In this document: positions 1 through 7,482 of the stretch, piece by piece
Numbering within the stretch: position 1 is the stretch's first letter
Layout: every line of letters begins with the position of its first letter
Source: Nostoc sp. CHAB 5715
GTDB taxonomy: Bacteria; Cyanobacteriota; Cyanobacteriia; Cyanobacteriales; Nostocaceae
Assembly (NCBI RefSeq): GCF_020829685.1
Contig: NZ_JAIVFR010000071.1
Span: forward strand, 1-13,090
DNA: 13,090 bases
Direction: 5' to 3'
Notes under the pieces: model-generated
The model's database searches: none
What the model was told of the DNA's origin: nothing
The model's input: the letters and a program-made list of their open reading frames with translations, nothing else
Translations under genes and position numbers: made by a program

Positions 1-2
1 CA

Positions 3-113
3 TTGGACGGAACATCGCAACTGAGTGCAGCTTTAAAATTTGGCGTAATTGGCATTCGCACCGTTTGGCAAGCCACAATAGAAGCACTAGAAAACAGCCT
101 AGTATGTAGATAA
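3..113 (+). pseudogene. phrA: Photolyase fragment, truncated at its 3' end
   Basis: The open frame enters from the left edge and stops at TAA 111-113. It encodes 36 residues including [17 protein letters not shown] followed by a VWQAT-like helix. This matches, from memory, the start of the FAD-binding domain of class I cyanobacterial DNA photolyase (the Anacystis protein has GTSGLSPALKFGAIGIR), which repairs UV-induced cyclobutane pyrimidine dimers with blue light. In intact proteins the next residues are an arginine/serine/acidic stretch and then roughly 190 residues of the FAD- and DNA-binding domain. Here similarity ends at about base 98, and five unrelated residues (LVCR-like tail) lead to a stop. 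The catalytic core is therefore missing and the gene should be dead unless a frame elsewhere supplies it. The 5' part lies outside the window. The family call rests on one short motif, recognised without a search. Confidence 0.62.
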
Positions 114-229
114 ATGTATTATATATTAAGTAGTTAATATTATTTGGAGTTTAAAAATTAGACATATACAAAGCAAATCTCTGAAATTTGTATAGCTAAA
201 ACATAATCCAAATAGTGCCAAAAATATGA
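114..229. other. AT-rich junction between two broken genes
   Basis: This stretch separates the cut photolyase fragment from the 5'-less phytase-like frame. It is strongly AT-rich, contains stops in all frames, and shows no ribosome binding site leading into the downstream frame. I see no terminal inverted repeat or transposase remnant. It looks like a deletion or recombination scar. Confidence 0.4.
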
Positions 230-1354
230 ATTATTGGAACTGCTGCTCAATTCAAGCGGATCTACAAAATTGACTTATCTAAAACAGACTCTAATGGCTA
301 TGTAGCCAAAGAAGAAGTTGGGGACTTGTTAAACATTCAAGACCCCGACGACCTGAATGGAGACGGCAAAACCACCTTTGACTTCCCATTTGTAACCATT
401 GAAAATGTTTTAGTTGTTGACAAAGACACCATTTTGGTAGCTAATGACAACAACTATCCTTTCTCTACAGGTCGTCCTGGAAATGATCCTCAAAATCCAG
501 TTATAGACAACAATGAAATTATTCTGTTAAAGCTGGAGAATCCCCTCAACCTTGCCCCTGGTTTAGGTCAACCTCAAGCTGAAGAAATTAATTCTGGCTC
601 CAATAGCAGCGATGATATTACAGTTGAGCCAAATCAAACCTTATTTACAGGTGACGGAGCAGATTTTGTAGAGGGTAATAAAAGTAACACAATCCAAACT
701 GGGAACGGTGATGACACTGTGGTGGTTGGTAGTGACTCCTCAGTGTCCACAGGAGACGGTAATGATCAAGTCTTTATTGGCACAAATGGCCCTGTTAACA
801 ACACTAGTGCTGATGGTGGTGTTGGTAATGACAAAGTTACCGTAGTTGAAGCCAATGGTGGTAATAATTTGTTTGGGGCAGCAGGTAATGATACTTTGAC
901 AGTAGTTGAAGGTTCGCGTCAACTGTCCTTCGGTGGCTCAGGTAACGATACCCTCACGAGTAACGGTAGCAATAACCGTCTCTACGGTGGTTCTGGGGAT
1001 GACAAACTCTTCTCTAATCTCAATGACTCGTTGTTTGGTGGCGATGGTGATGATGTGCTATTCGCAGGTCTTGGGGGTGGCGATCGCCTCAGTGGTGGTG
1101 CTGGTATTGACCAATTCTGGATTGCTAATGCTAGTCTGCCAACTAGCAAGAACATTGTGACTGATTTTACCATCGGCATTGATAAAATCGGGCTTGGTGG
1201 TATTGGTGTTACTCAGTTTAGTGCTTTAACACTGTTGCAACAAGCTAGTGACACTTTGGTGAAAACCGGAACTACTGAGTTGGCTTTATTAGTTGGAATT
1301 ACATCAACTAGCCTCACAGCAAATGATTTCGTTTTTTCTGCTAGTGTCATTTAG
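230..1354 (+). pseudogene. 5'-truncated phytase-like esterase with C-terminal RTX repeats
   Basis: The frame is open from just after a TGA at 227-229. The first possible start codon is TTG 326, and there is no internal Met codon. Recognisable homology begins before that TTG. Residues encoded at 236-560 (including [17 protein letters not shown], then [21 protein letters not shown] and [11 protein letters not shown]) resemble the C-terminal end of the beta-propeller called esterase-like activity of phytase (PF13449). The propeller's N-terminal bulk is absent. From about 600 onward come RTX-type nonapeptides ([36 protein letters not shown]), which bind calcium in a parallel beta-roll. A closing segment DQFWIA...[13 protein letters not shown]...LTANDFVF is typical of secreted RTX proteins. 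A complete protein would probably be exported by type I secretion and act outside the cell. A terminator hairpin lies 67 bp downstream. The sequence could still be translated from TTG 326 as a 342-residue protein, but the missing 5' end favours a remnant. Confidence 0.68.
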
Positions 1355-1420
1355 CCGAAAAATGATTACAGCTTAGATTCAACATTCAAAATTAGTTAAG
1401 CTGTAACAATTTTGCTAATG

Positions 1421-1447
1421 CGAGGGAATGATACTCCCTCGTTTTTT
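1421..1447 (+). terminator. Intrinsic terminator after the phytase-like/RTX frame
   Basis: A perfect 7-bp stem CGAGGGA/TCCCTCG (1421-1427 with 1435-1441) encloses a 7-base loop and is followed at once by six T residues. Position and orientation suit the gene ending at 1354. Confidence 0.75.
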
Positions 1448-1451
1448 ATAT

Positions 1452-1650
1452 TGTTCACAAAACAAGTACTTTCGTTCACAACACAAGTCTTTTCGTTCAC
1501 AACACAAGTCTTTTCGTTCACAACACAAGTCTTTTCGTTCACAACACAAGTCTTTTCATTCACAACACAAGTAGTTTCGTTCACAAAACAAGTACTTTCG
1601 TTCACAACACAAGTCTTTTCGTTCACAACACAAGTCTTTTCGTTCACAAG
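1452..1650. repeat. 21-bp minisatellite, nine full copies plus a partial
   Basis: The unit is CGTTCACAACACAAGTC followed by four T. Full copies start at 1452, 1473, 1494, 1515, 1536, 1557, 1578, 1599 and 1620, with a 10-base partial at 1641. Copies 1 and 7 share the variant core ACAAAACAAGTACTTT, and copy 6 carries CATTC and GTAG changes, so variants are interspersed rather than clustered. Because 21 is divisible by three, both strands stay open (heptapeptide NEKTCVV on minus, FSFTTQV on plus). Neither frame has a ribosome binding site or non-repeat domain, so I treat this as non-coding. Confidence 0.9.
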
Positions 1651-1738
1651 CAGATTTCAAGTTGGTGAGGTACACAAGCTAAGTCTGTTACCCAGGTATA
1701 AAGCAGTACGGTTCAGTTAGCCTAAAAACCTTAACCTG

Positions 1739-1940
1739 CGTAGGTTGGGTTGAACGAACGCGAATTTATCTCGTAGGGAAGTGAAACCCAAGCGTCTTGC
1801 GTTAATTGTTGGGTTTTGTTCCAATACAGTTCAGTTAAGGATTTTTGGTACTGATTTTAGACCTGTAGAGACGCTTTCGCGTCTCTACCAAGGTTTTTGG
1901 GCTGAACGGTATTGGGTTTTGTTCCTCAACCCAACCTACG
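1739..1940. repeat. Nested inverted-repeat element with 15-bp ends
   Basis: The outer ends CGTAGGTTGGGTTGA (1739-1753) and TCAACCCAACCTACG (1926-1940) are perfect inverted repeats. Inside lies a second imperfect pair, CCAATACAGTTCAG at 1821 and CTGAACGGTATTGG at 1903-1916. Innermost is a 10-bp hairpin GTAGAGACGC/GCGTCTCTAC with a TTTC loop (1865-1888), a motif common in cyanobacterial intergenic DNA. The whole can fold as one long structured arm. No coding capacity is convincing. Confidence 0.75.
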
Positions 1941-2275
1941 ATTATCCTTACAGCAGTTTTCATGTATTTGAACCACATCTGTTGTAGGGGTAAAGCGCAT
2001 TGCTCATACGTGTCAACTTAACGTAAAAGCCATGTCCCGCAAGGAACTGAAGTTCCTTGCTAATAGCGAAAGTCATCTTTTGATGACTAAATATAGCCAA
2101 AAATCTTTAGTCTACTTCAGTAGACTTTAGCTATTAGCCTTGAACTTCAGTTCAGGGCGGGCGAGGAAGCCAACAGTTAAGCCATTTCTAGCTTAAGTTG
2201 ACACCAATGAGCAATGTGCTTTACCCCTACCGCGTGGTCTATTTACCTGAAAATAGCTGTAACTGAACTGTATTG
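1822..2275. repeat. 16-bp inverted repeat pair bracketing the MITE-like element
   Basis: CAATACAGTTCAGTTA at 1822-1837 is matched exactly on the other strand at 2260-2275 (TAACTGAACTGTATTG). The pair encloses the right part of the 1739-1940 repeat and the whole 247-bp element at 1984-2230, which suggests insertions layered on each other. Confidence 0.6.
1984..2230. mobile_element. MITE-like element with 38-bp terminal inverted repeats
   Basis: The left end (1984-2021) begins GTAGGGGTAAAGC and ends TGTCAACTTAA. The right end (2193-2230) is its reverse complement with only three mismatches in 38 positions. The 247-bp element contains no open frame for a transposase. Its interior has further palindromes: GGAACTGAAGTTCC near 2041, AGTCATC/GATGACT near 2071-2087, and AGTCTAC/GTAGACT near 2109-2127. 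This is the architecture of a non-autonomous miniature inverted-repeat transposable element. No clear target-site duplication is visible at its borders (GTT on the left, CGCGTG on the right). Confidence 0.75.
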
Positions 2276-2403
2276 AGTTACAAAGAAATCCGGTCTGATT
2301 TCTGAGTAGAATTTCCGATGAAACTGTGATAAAACTAACTTTTGAGTCTCAGGATGTTTTCAAAAAGAAAATCGGAGTCCTATATCAGGGTGAAAATAGA
2401 GTC

Positions 2404-4338
2404 ATGATTATTAACGGTACTTCAAGTAAAGATGAGTTATACACCAATCAAGATAACCAAGTTTTTGGTTTTGAGGGCGATGATACTCTAGATGCTTCCA
2501 ATGGTAAAGGGAATAATTTGCTTGATGGTGGCTCTGGAAATGATCGCCTTTTTGGCAATAATAACGATACTTTAAGGGGCGGTGTTGGAGCAGATAGCTT
2601 ATTTGCTGTAGGTAGTTCTGGCTTTAACACCCTTGAAGGAGGAGAAGACGACGACGAGCTTGTTGTAGTCGAAGGTAGCAACAACAAACTCGACGGCGGT
2701 TTAGGAAACGATGAACTCACAGTTTCAGATGGAAGCGGCTACAATACACTACTCGGTGGACTAGGTAATGATTTTCTAAATGTCTCCAATGAAACAGGTA
2801 ATAACAGCCTTGATGGTGGTGAAAACGATGACGTTCTGATTGGGGGATTAGCTAGCGATCGCTTATTTGGTGGATCTGGTGATGATTCATTATACGGTGG
2901 TACAAAAGGCAGCCAACTCACAGGAGGTACTGGAGAAGACCGCTTTTATATCGCTAGTGCAGCCGTTCCTGATGTGCCTGTTGAAGTATTCGATTTTACC
3001 AAGGGTGAAGATAAAGTTCTAATTAGTGGAATTCCCGAAGTTAAAAAATTCTCAGATATCAAATTAGAGCAGGTAGGACTCGATACATCCATCAAAGTTA
3101 ATATCAATAGTGCGTTGAAAGAGTTCGGGATTTTAAGAAATATCCAAGCCAATACTCTCACACCAGATGATTTCGACTATATAGTTGCAACTTTCTCAAT
3201 TACTAATGCTTCAGCAACAGAAGGAAATGCTATTACCTTCACCATCAACCGCGCAGAAGATACTCAAGCTGAACAAAGCGTAACTGTATCTACATCTTTA
3301 ACCGCAGAAGATACTGCCAGTAGCACTGACTTTACAGCCAAAACTGAGACTATCACCTTTGAATCGGGAGAAACCCAGAAAAGCTTCACAGTTCAAACAA
3401 CTCCAGATTTCCTGTTCGAGGAGAATGAAACTTTCACTGTCAGTTTGAGCAATCCCACAAATGAGGCAATTGTTAATTTTAATAGTGGGACAGCTAAAGG
3501 AACTATCAACGATGATGATGATGATCCCGATCCTGTAGTTACGATTACCCAGACTGGCGATAGCACAAATGTCACCGAAGGCGGTACAGATGACAGCTAC
3601 TCACTGGTACTCGGTAGCCAGCCAAGTGCTGATGTCACTATTACTATCAGTAGCGGTAAGCAAATCAAAACTAGTACTCAGGCTCTCACTTTCACTGCAC
3701 TGAATTGGAATGTAGCGCAAAATGTGACGGTAACAGCAGTAGATGATGTGGTGATAGAAGGCGATGATAGTGAGACTATCCAGCATACAGCTACAAGCAG
3801 TGATGCTAATTATGATGGGATTGCGATCGCCTCTGTCAACGTTGGCATCACTGATAACGATATCCCACTATCAAAGAGTGCTGATAGTGATGTCTTCACC
3901 GTCAAAGGTAATGGCGATAAAGCAAGACTCTCAGTAGAACTGACAGATCCCAGTTCTAATCAGCTATATGAACTGGGAGTATTTACCGTAGACAATCAAC
4001 AGGGAAATATTGGTGATATTGCCCCTGGTGCTACTGGTTATGCCGAAGCCGCCGTGCAACGAGCCAAGGTGATTTTTTCCTCTCTCGCCAATATCCCCAA
4101 TGGCTTTAATCGCAACTTAACAAGTTTGGTACAATTTACCTCTGGTGAACAGATCAGATTTTACGTAGTAAGCAACAGCACCACTGATAGTATTTTGGCA
4201 AGACAAACTGCCATAACAGACATCCTCTTTTCTGACCCAATAAATCTGAAAATCGACAGCTTGAGCGATGGTAGTTTTTCTCTAGCTTGGAATGGTCAGA
4301 ATTTCAAAGTGAAAATTCAAGCTTTCAAAAATTGCTGA
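2404..4338 (+). CDS. Secreted RTX / Calx-beta repeat protein (N-terminal piece of a split gene)
   Basis: From ATG 2404 this encodes 644 residues beginning MIINGTSSKDEL, a usual opening for cyanobacterial RTX proteins. The frame is also open from GTG 2326, but the extra 26 residues look non-homologous. Residues 6-178 hold RTX calcium-binding repeats (GSGNDRLFG, GLGNDELTV, GSGDDSLYG) ending in DRFYIA, VFDFTKGEDKVLI and TLTPDDF. Residues about 260-372 form a Calx-beta domain (SITNASATEGNAITFTI ... FEENETFTVSLSNP ... GTINDDD). Residues about 378-485 form a second beta-sandwich of the same kind ending VNVGITDND. Residues about 490-620 resemble a DUF4114-type segment (ADSDVFTVKG, GYAEAAVQRAKVIF). 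The product is presumably an extracellular calcium-binding adhesive or matrix protein, by family and not shown here. The frame ends in FKVKIQAFKNC at TGA 4336-4338, where the DUF4114 domain would be expected to continue. The continuation lies in the next frame, so a frameshift is likely. Confidence 0.8.
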   Translation: MIINGTSSKDELYTNQDNQVFGFEGDDTLDASNGKGNNLLDGGSGNDRLFGNNNDTLRGGVGADSLFAVGSSGFNTLEGGEDDDELVVVEGSNNKLDGGLGNDELTVSDGSGYNTLLGGLGNDFLNVSNETGNNSLDGGENDDVLIGGLASDRLFGGSGDDSLYGGTKGSQLTGGTGEDRFYIASAAVPDVPVEVFDFTKGEDKVLISGIPEVKKFSDIKLEQVGLDTSIKVNINSALKEFGILRNIQANTLTPDDFDYIVATFSITNASATEGNAITFTINRAEDTQAEQSVTVSTSLTAEDTASSTDFTAKTETITFESGETQKSFTVQTTPDFLFEENETFTVSLSNPTNEAIVNFNSGTAKGTINDDDDDPDPVVTITQTGDSTNVTEGGTDDSYSLVLGSQPSADVTITISSGKQIKTSTQALTFTALNWNVAQNVTVTAVDDVVIEGDDSETIQHTATSSDANYDGIAIASVNVGITDNDIPLSKSADSDVFTVKGNGDKARLSVELTDPSSNQLYELGVFTVDNQQGNIGDIAPGATGYAEAAVQRAKVIFSSLANIPNGFNRNLTSLVQFTSGEQIRFYVVSNSTTDSILARQTAITDILFSDPINLKIDSLSDGSFSLAWNGQNFKVKIQAFKNC

Positions 4339-4802
4339 TGATATCTTTAACTGACTTTACGGTGAATCGAGAAGCAGCTTTCAATAATTTCATCGGCTTC
4401 TATCTTGTGGCTGATGAGAATGGTGGCATTGACACTAACTCAGATGGCAAGGCAGATATTCTCGCTGGACAAGCTGGTTATACTGAAGCAGCAGTTCGTG
4501 GGCGTGTTGCAGGCATTGACCTGACAGTTAACAACCAAGGTACGGCAACTTACACTGGAACTTTCCAACCTGGTTCCATCTTCGCACCATTTATTATTGC
4601 TAATGGTGGACTTGATGGTTTACTTGATAGCAATTCAAATAACGATCCGGCAGTTTACTTCCCATTCTTGGCATCTAACACTGACAAAGTAGATCACATT
4701 CGCTTATTAGGAAATAACATCTTTGGTTTTGAGGATTTATCAAGTGGTGGTGATAACGATTTTAACGATGTTATTGTGGGAGTTAATTTGAGTATAGCCT
4801 AG
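4338..4802 (+). CDS. DUF4114 domain, C-terminal piece of the split RTX gene
   Basis: ATG 4338 overlaps the preceding stop as TGATG and gives 154 residues; the frame itself is open from TTG 4287. The sequence contains FTVNREAAFNNFIGFY, GYTEAAVRGRVAGIDL, GTFQPGSIFAPFIIANG, DHIRLLGNNIFGFEDL and the acidic finish GGDNDFNDVIVGV, which I recognise as DUF4114. That domain normally sits at the C-terminus of one continuous cyanobacterial secreted protein, and the upstream frame stops just as it begins. Adding one base near the five-A run at 4327-4331 would rejoin the two frames, so a one-base loss or a sequencing error is the simplest view. The stop/start overlap would also allow re-initiation, but no Shine-Dalgarno is visible and a free DUF4114 fragment would lack the upstream RTX region. 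Confidence 0.72.
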   Translation: MISLTDFTVNREAAFNNFIGFYLVADENGGIDTNSDGKADILAGQAGYTEAAVRGRVAGIDLTVNNQGTATYTGTFQPGSIFAPFIIANGGLDGLLDSNSNNDPAVYFPFLASNTDKVDHIRLLGNNIFGFEDLSSGGDNDFNDVIVGVNLSIA

Positions 4803-4914
4803 TATATGTTAAACATTGTCCCAGTAACGGTACAATTAGAGGCGATCGCTTTTTCCTAACTACAAGTCTCTGATTCAGCGCAAATTGTTTGATTCACACC
4901 TTGGGCATTGCATA

Positions 4915-4943
4915 GCGATGTCTACGACGGGCTACGCCTACGC
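4915..4943. repeat. 29-bp GC-rich interspersed repeat
   Basis: It runs GCGATGTCTACGACGG then GCTACGCCTACGC. Its composition contrasts with the AT-rich surroundings. I recall the same word as a dispersed short repeat in Nostoc-type genomes. Confidence 0.5.
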
Positions 4944-4956
4944 TTGAATTCATACT

Positions 4957-5139
4957 TCAATTATGCAACGCCAGATTTTCTATATAAACTAAAGCAAAAT
5001 TAAAGTCTGCTGGCTTATACGCTTCTCGAAGCATTTGTCGCCGATTGGTTTTAGTGCGGCGATTATCTACAACATAATTAAGAGAAGGTTCATCAACATC
5101 AAATACTAAGTAGCTGAAAATCAGCATAAAACAAAACAC
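4957..5139 (-). CDS. Small hypothetical ORF, possibly a gene remnant
   Basis: This is a 60-residue frame from GTG 5139, or 56 residues from ATG 5127. It starts hydrophobic (FCFMLIFSYLVFDVDEP) and continues basic (DNRRTKTNRRQMLREAY), ending FNFALVYIENLALHN. I do not recognise it. No Shine-Dalgarno is obvious upstream of either start. It lies immediately downstream of the tRNA gene on the same strand. It may be the degraded end of a larger gene or a chance ORF. Confidence 0.22.
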   Translation of the reverse strand: MFCFMLIFSYLVFDVDEPSLNYVVDNRRTKTNRRQMLREAYKPADFNFALVYIENLALHN

Positions 5140-5181
5140 TGTAATCTTTTCAGAAAACAGGGTTTTGTTTTATTTTTTATT

Positions 5182-5258
<77 letters not shown>

Positions 5259-5270
5259 TCGCTCCTAACT

Positions 5271-5276
5271 TTTATA
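5271..5276 (-). promoter_or_regulatory. Possible -10 box for tRNA-fMet
   Basis: TATAAA on the minus strand ends 12 nt before the mature tRNA 5' end, a suitable place for a -10 element. A TTGACT word at 5288-5293 is only 11 nt away, too close to be its normal -35 partner, so the promoter is tentative. Otherwise the tRNA could be read through from the asparaginase gene. Confidence 0.35.
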
Positions 5277-5304
5277 GCATAACCTATAGTCAAGAGTTTG
5301 GCAA

Positions 5305-6258
5305 CTACAAAAATGATAATTCTCCAATTACTTCTAAACGTTTGTATTTTCCCAAGGTGACAAACTTTTCACAGAGGCTTTCGGCAGCGCTAGGACTAAT
5401 CCAACCCATTTGCTGGAGTAAGTGAATAGCCACGGCGTATTTTGCTCGTTTTGCCCCATCCATGACTTTGATTGCCAATCCCAAGCCTTCACCGAGTCTA
5501 CCAATGCACTGCACTCCTTCAGCACCAGTTTTACTGACCAGTTCCCCTGGAGTTAAGCGCATCAGTTCCGTATCAAATTCTCCATCTCCTGCTACCATAG
5601 CGGGGTGATGAGTCATCGCCCGGACAATGCGCTCCATATCCAAGTTGGTACTAGAGGCTAACAGTGCATACAAAGATGCCATGTGACCGAGTTGCATCAG
5701 ATAAGTTGGTGCGCCACAGTCATCATGAGCGCTGATAAATTCTTCAGCTGGCATTCGCAGCAATTCTGCTACTTTGCCCAAAATCAACTGCTGTATTGGG
5801 TGCTTGCGATCCAAGTAGTTATTCAAGGGCCAATGGCGTTGTTGACACACGGCTAACATTCCCGCATGTTTACCAGAGCAGTTGTATTCCAGAGGACTGT
5901 GCTTATCTTCAGGAACTGGACACTGGAGTATAGTTGGGTCAAGATCAGCCCGCCAAAGGATGTTAAATACCTGTCGGACTTGATCTATTCTTCCTTTATG
6001 GGAACTTGTGATAATTGCTAAGTCGCGATCGCTGAGGTCATAGCGTTCCAATGTACCTGTAGTGGTGACTGCGAGTGCCTGAAATGGTTTGAGCGCTGAA
6101 CGGATAAATGCAGCAGTTTCAGAATTTCCGGCAACGGTTAGAACCCGTCCTCGTTCGTCGCATACAACAGCCTGGACTATATGCCTGGATTCAATAATAC
6201 CTTCCCGCAGCAACCGGACTTCCAGTGCTGTGGCTTGAGTTCGTTTTCCCATTGTCAT
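5305..6258 (-). CDS. L-asparaginase, asparaginase II (PF06089) family
   Basis: This 317-residue cytosolic enzyme has no signal peptide or membrane segment. The family hydrolyses L-asparagine to aspartate and ammonia. Visible motifs are RSALKPFQ at 53-60 (a Ser-x-x-Lys pair, S54/K57), SSHKG at 85-89, NCSGKHAGM at 126-134 and HDDCGAP at 178-184. In the related Rhizobium etli inducible asparaginase, as I recall it, an S-x-x-K pair forms the nucleophilic centre, and the C-S-G-K and D-x-C motifs hold a zinc ion. The 54-residue spacing of the two cysteines agrees here. Start ATG 6258 is preceded by AGGTGAT about 12 nt away; ATG 6252 is less well placed. The length is normal for the family. It lies 87 bp downstream of the CGLD27 gene, separated by an inverted repeat, and ahead of tRNA-fMet. 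Co-transcription is plausible but unproven. Confidence 0.9.
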   Translation of the reverse strand: MTMGKRTQATALEVRLLREGIIESRHIVQAVVCDERGRVLTVAGNSETAAFIRSALKPFQALAVTTTGTLERYDLSDRDLAIITSSHKGRIDQVRQVFNILWRADLDPTILQCPVPEDKHSPLEYNCSGKHAGMLAVCQQRHWPLNNYLDRKHPIQQLILGKVAELLRMPAEEFISAHDDCGAPTYLMQLGHMASLYALLASSTNLDMERIVRAMTHHPAMVAGDGEFDTELMRLTPGELVSKTGAEGVQCIGRLGEGLGLAIKVMDGAKRAKYAVAIHLLQQMGWISPSAAESLCEKFVTLGKYKRLEVIGELSFL

Positions 6259-6291
6259 GGGTTTATTTTTATCACCTTTTTTAATTAATTA

Positions 6292-6335
6292 GTCATTGGT
6301 CATTAGTCCTTAGCTAATGACTAATGACCAATGAC
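6292..6335. repeat. 17-bp perfect inverted repeat between CGLD27 and asparaginase genes
   Basis: GTCATTGGTCATTAGTC (6292-6308) pairs exactly with GACTAATGACCAATGAC (6319-6335) across a 10-base loop. The arms are built from short CATTGGT/CATTAGT words, a common cyanobacterial repeat style. There is no T run on the minus-strand exit side, so it is a weak terminator candidate. It may protect mRNA or attenuate the downstream asparaginase. Confidence 0.7.
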
Positions 6336-6345
6336 CAATGACTCT

Positions 6346-6846
6346 TTAAAACAAATGCCAAACTATAGTACCAATAACGTACATTCCCGCCAAGCCAGCA
6401 AAGGTAAATTGTAACCGCCGCAGAATAGGTTTGATTTCGTATGCGACAATCAAGCGATCGCGGTTGAGGATTTCCTGTGGTTTTGTCCAAGTTTGACCGT
6501 CGTACCAGCCCGACTCTTCATAAAATACTGTGGGGCTGGAAAGGCGATCGCACACGTAGAACCAGCCTAAGTATAATCTTACCAGTGCCAGTACTACCCC
6601 AACACTCGCTGCTGCTGCACCACAGAGGATAAAATGTGCAATATACTTGTGAGGGGGAAAACTTGCCGCAGCTACAGGCCCTGCGAAGAGCCAAGATAAA
6701 CCCCAAATCCAAGCTATTTTCGTGATATACTCGCGCAAATCTAAAGTGCAATCACGAAACAGCCAGGAAGTTTTTAACTCTTCGTACTCATTAAGCGGTT
6801 GTTGGTCTGTAGGAACTGGGCAATTTGAAACCGAAGACCTAATCAT
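6346..6846 (-). CDS. CGLD27 family (DUF1230) membrane protein
   Basis: The 166-residue protein matches the CGLD27 family (conserved in the green lineage and diatoms, PF06799), found in cyanobacteria, algae and plants. Its family opening [16 protein letters not shown] lies at residues 9-24, followed by [15 protein letters not shown]. Hydrophobic segments lie at about 42-62 ([18 protein letters not shown]), 72-96 ([17 protein letters not shown]) and 147-166 ([20 protein letters not shown]). It is therefore an integral membrane protein, probably of plasma or thylakoid membrane. The biochemical role is not established to my knowledge; work on plants and algae points to plastid function. The start ATG overlaps the rsfS stop by four bases (ATGA), indicating translational coupling and one operon. 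Confidence 0.9.
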   Translation of the reverse strand: MIRSSVSNCPVPTDQQPLNEYEELKTSWLFRDCTLDLREYITKIAWIWGLSWLFAGPVAAASFPPHKYIAHFILCGAAAASVGVVLALVRLYLGWFYVCDRLSSPTVFYEESGWYDGQTWTKPQEILNRDRLIVAYEIKPILRRLQFTFAGLAGMYVIGTIVWHLF

Positions 6847-7301
6847 GTTGGCTTACCCTCACCTTCATCAGATTCTGGAAGGAAAATGCGCTCTGCATGA
6901 ATCCAAAACGCTTCTAAATTATAAAACTCCCGTTCCTTGGGCATCATGATGTGAACGATCACATCACCGTAGTCTTGTAGTACCCAACTCCCCTCGACTT
7001 TTCCTTCTGTCCTTATAGGACGACGTTGCAACTCAGTTTCGACTTTTCCTTCAATTGCTTGAGCGATCGCCCTTACTTGTACCCTAGAATAGCCAGTCAT
7101 CATCACAAAGTAATCAGCCAAGTAAGATACCTCTGCTACTTTGAGCAATATAATTTCACCTGCTTTGCGATCTGATCCAGCCTTTGCGATCGTTGCAGCT
7201 AATTTTCCGCTCGCCTCTTCGGTTTGGGCGTGGCTCTTTGCCACACTCTTCGTCAGTGGGACAGATTGTAATGGGAAATTTCCTTGGAAATAATCAGTCA
7301 T
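6843..7301 (-). CDS. rsfS: Ribosome silencing factor RsfS (Iojap family)
   Basis: The 152-residue protein has the Iojap/DUF143 domain (PF02410) at about 28-135: [25 protein letters not shown] start, then [35 protein letters not shown] and [10 protein letters not shown]. RsfS binds ribosomal protein L14 on the large subunit and blocks subunit joining when nutrients are short, reducing translation. It acts in the cytosol, and plant homologues act in organelles. The start ATG 7301 has GAGG four bases upstream, a short but usable spacing. It is the first gene of the minus-strand block and overlaps the CGLD27 start by four bases. The residue 1-27 extension before the domain is variable in this family. 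The assignment is firm on motif pattern and length. Confidence 0.93.
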   Translation of the reverse strand: MTDYFQGNFPLQSVPLTKSVAKSHAQTEEASGKLAATIAKAGSDRKAGEIILLKVAEVSYLADYFVMMTGYSRVQVRAIAQAIEGKVETELQRRPIRTEGKVEGSWVLQDYGDVIVHIMMPKEREFYNLEAFWIHAERIFLPESDEGEGKPT

Positions 7302-7324
7302 TAAACCTCAAGTGCTTTCTTTTG

Positions 7325-7381
7325 AAACAATTGTTTACATTTACTTACAAATCACAAACAATTGATCTGAAAATGTGTCAA
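7325..7381 (-). promoter_or_regulatory. Possible rsfS promoter with paired AAACAATTG sites
   Basis: On the minus strand TTGACA (7376-7381) is followed after 19 nt by TGTGAT (7351-7356), a weak sigma-70-like pair about 50 bp before the start codon. A perfect palindrome AAACAATTGTTT lies at 7325-7336, and its half AAACAATTG recurs at 7356-7364, 31 bp away (about three helical turns). That spacing would suit a dimeric regulator binding on one face. This is inference from sequence only. Confidence 0.3.
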
Positions 7382-7482
7382 TAGGTTTTTTTGAATACTA
7401 ACAAAAAAACGGGTGTCTATGGGGGCTAGTTTGATAATTGACTGCTTAGATTTCGACATCAGCAATCAGCAGTTGCGGATGA

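Larger units (their letters stand above)
4803..5181. other. Gene-poor spacer with cyanobacterial short repeats
   Basis: This 379-base spacer separates the DUF4114 frame from the tRNA gene. It contains a HIP1 octamer at 4842-4849, a conserved-looking short repeat at 4915-4943, and one doubtful minus-strand ORF. I see no convincing terminator for the plus-strand gene ending at 4802. Confidence 0.5.

Noticed and set aside
1396..1647. Minus-strand ORF of NEKTCVV heptapeptide repeats
   Set aside because: It exists because the 21-bp unit has no stops in that frame; no ribosome binding site and no non-repeat domain, and the plus strand is equally open.
1452..1650. CRISPR array
   Set aside because: The 21-bp units are head-to-tail without unique spacers, and no cas gene is near.
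1781..1987. Plus-strand 68-residue ORF
   Set aside because: It lies within the inverted-repeat element and reads its palindromes.
2448..3786. Minus-strand ORFs opposite the RTX gene
   Set aside because: Ser/Pro-rich shadows of the Gly/Asp repeat codons, without start signals.
4320..4340. Programmed -1 frameshift site
   Set aside because: The 0-frame codons TTC AAA AAT do not form an X XXY YYZ slippery heptamer and I see no clear downstream pseudoknot; mutation or sequencing error is simpler.
4840..4856. GCGATCGC followed by TTTTT as a terminator
   Set aside because: This is a HIP1 site; a self-complementary octamer without loop cannot form a terminator stem.
6292..6335. Intrinsic terminator between CGLD27 and asparaginase genes
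   Set aside because: The stem is strong but there is no T run on the minus-strand exit side.
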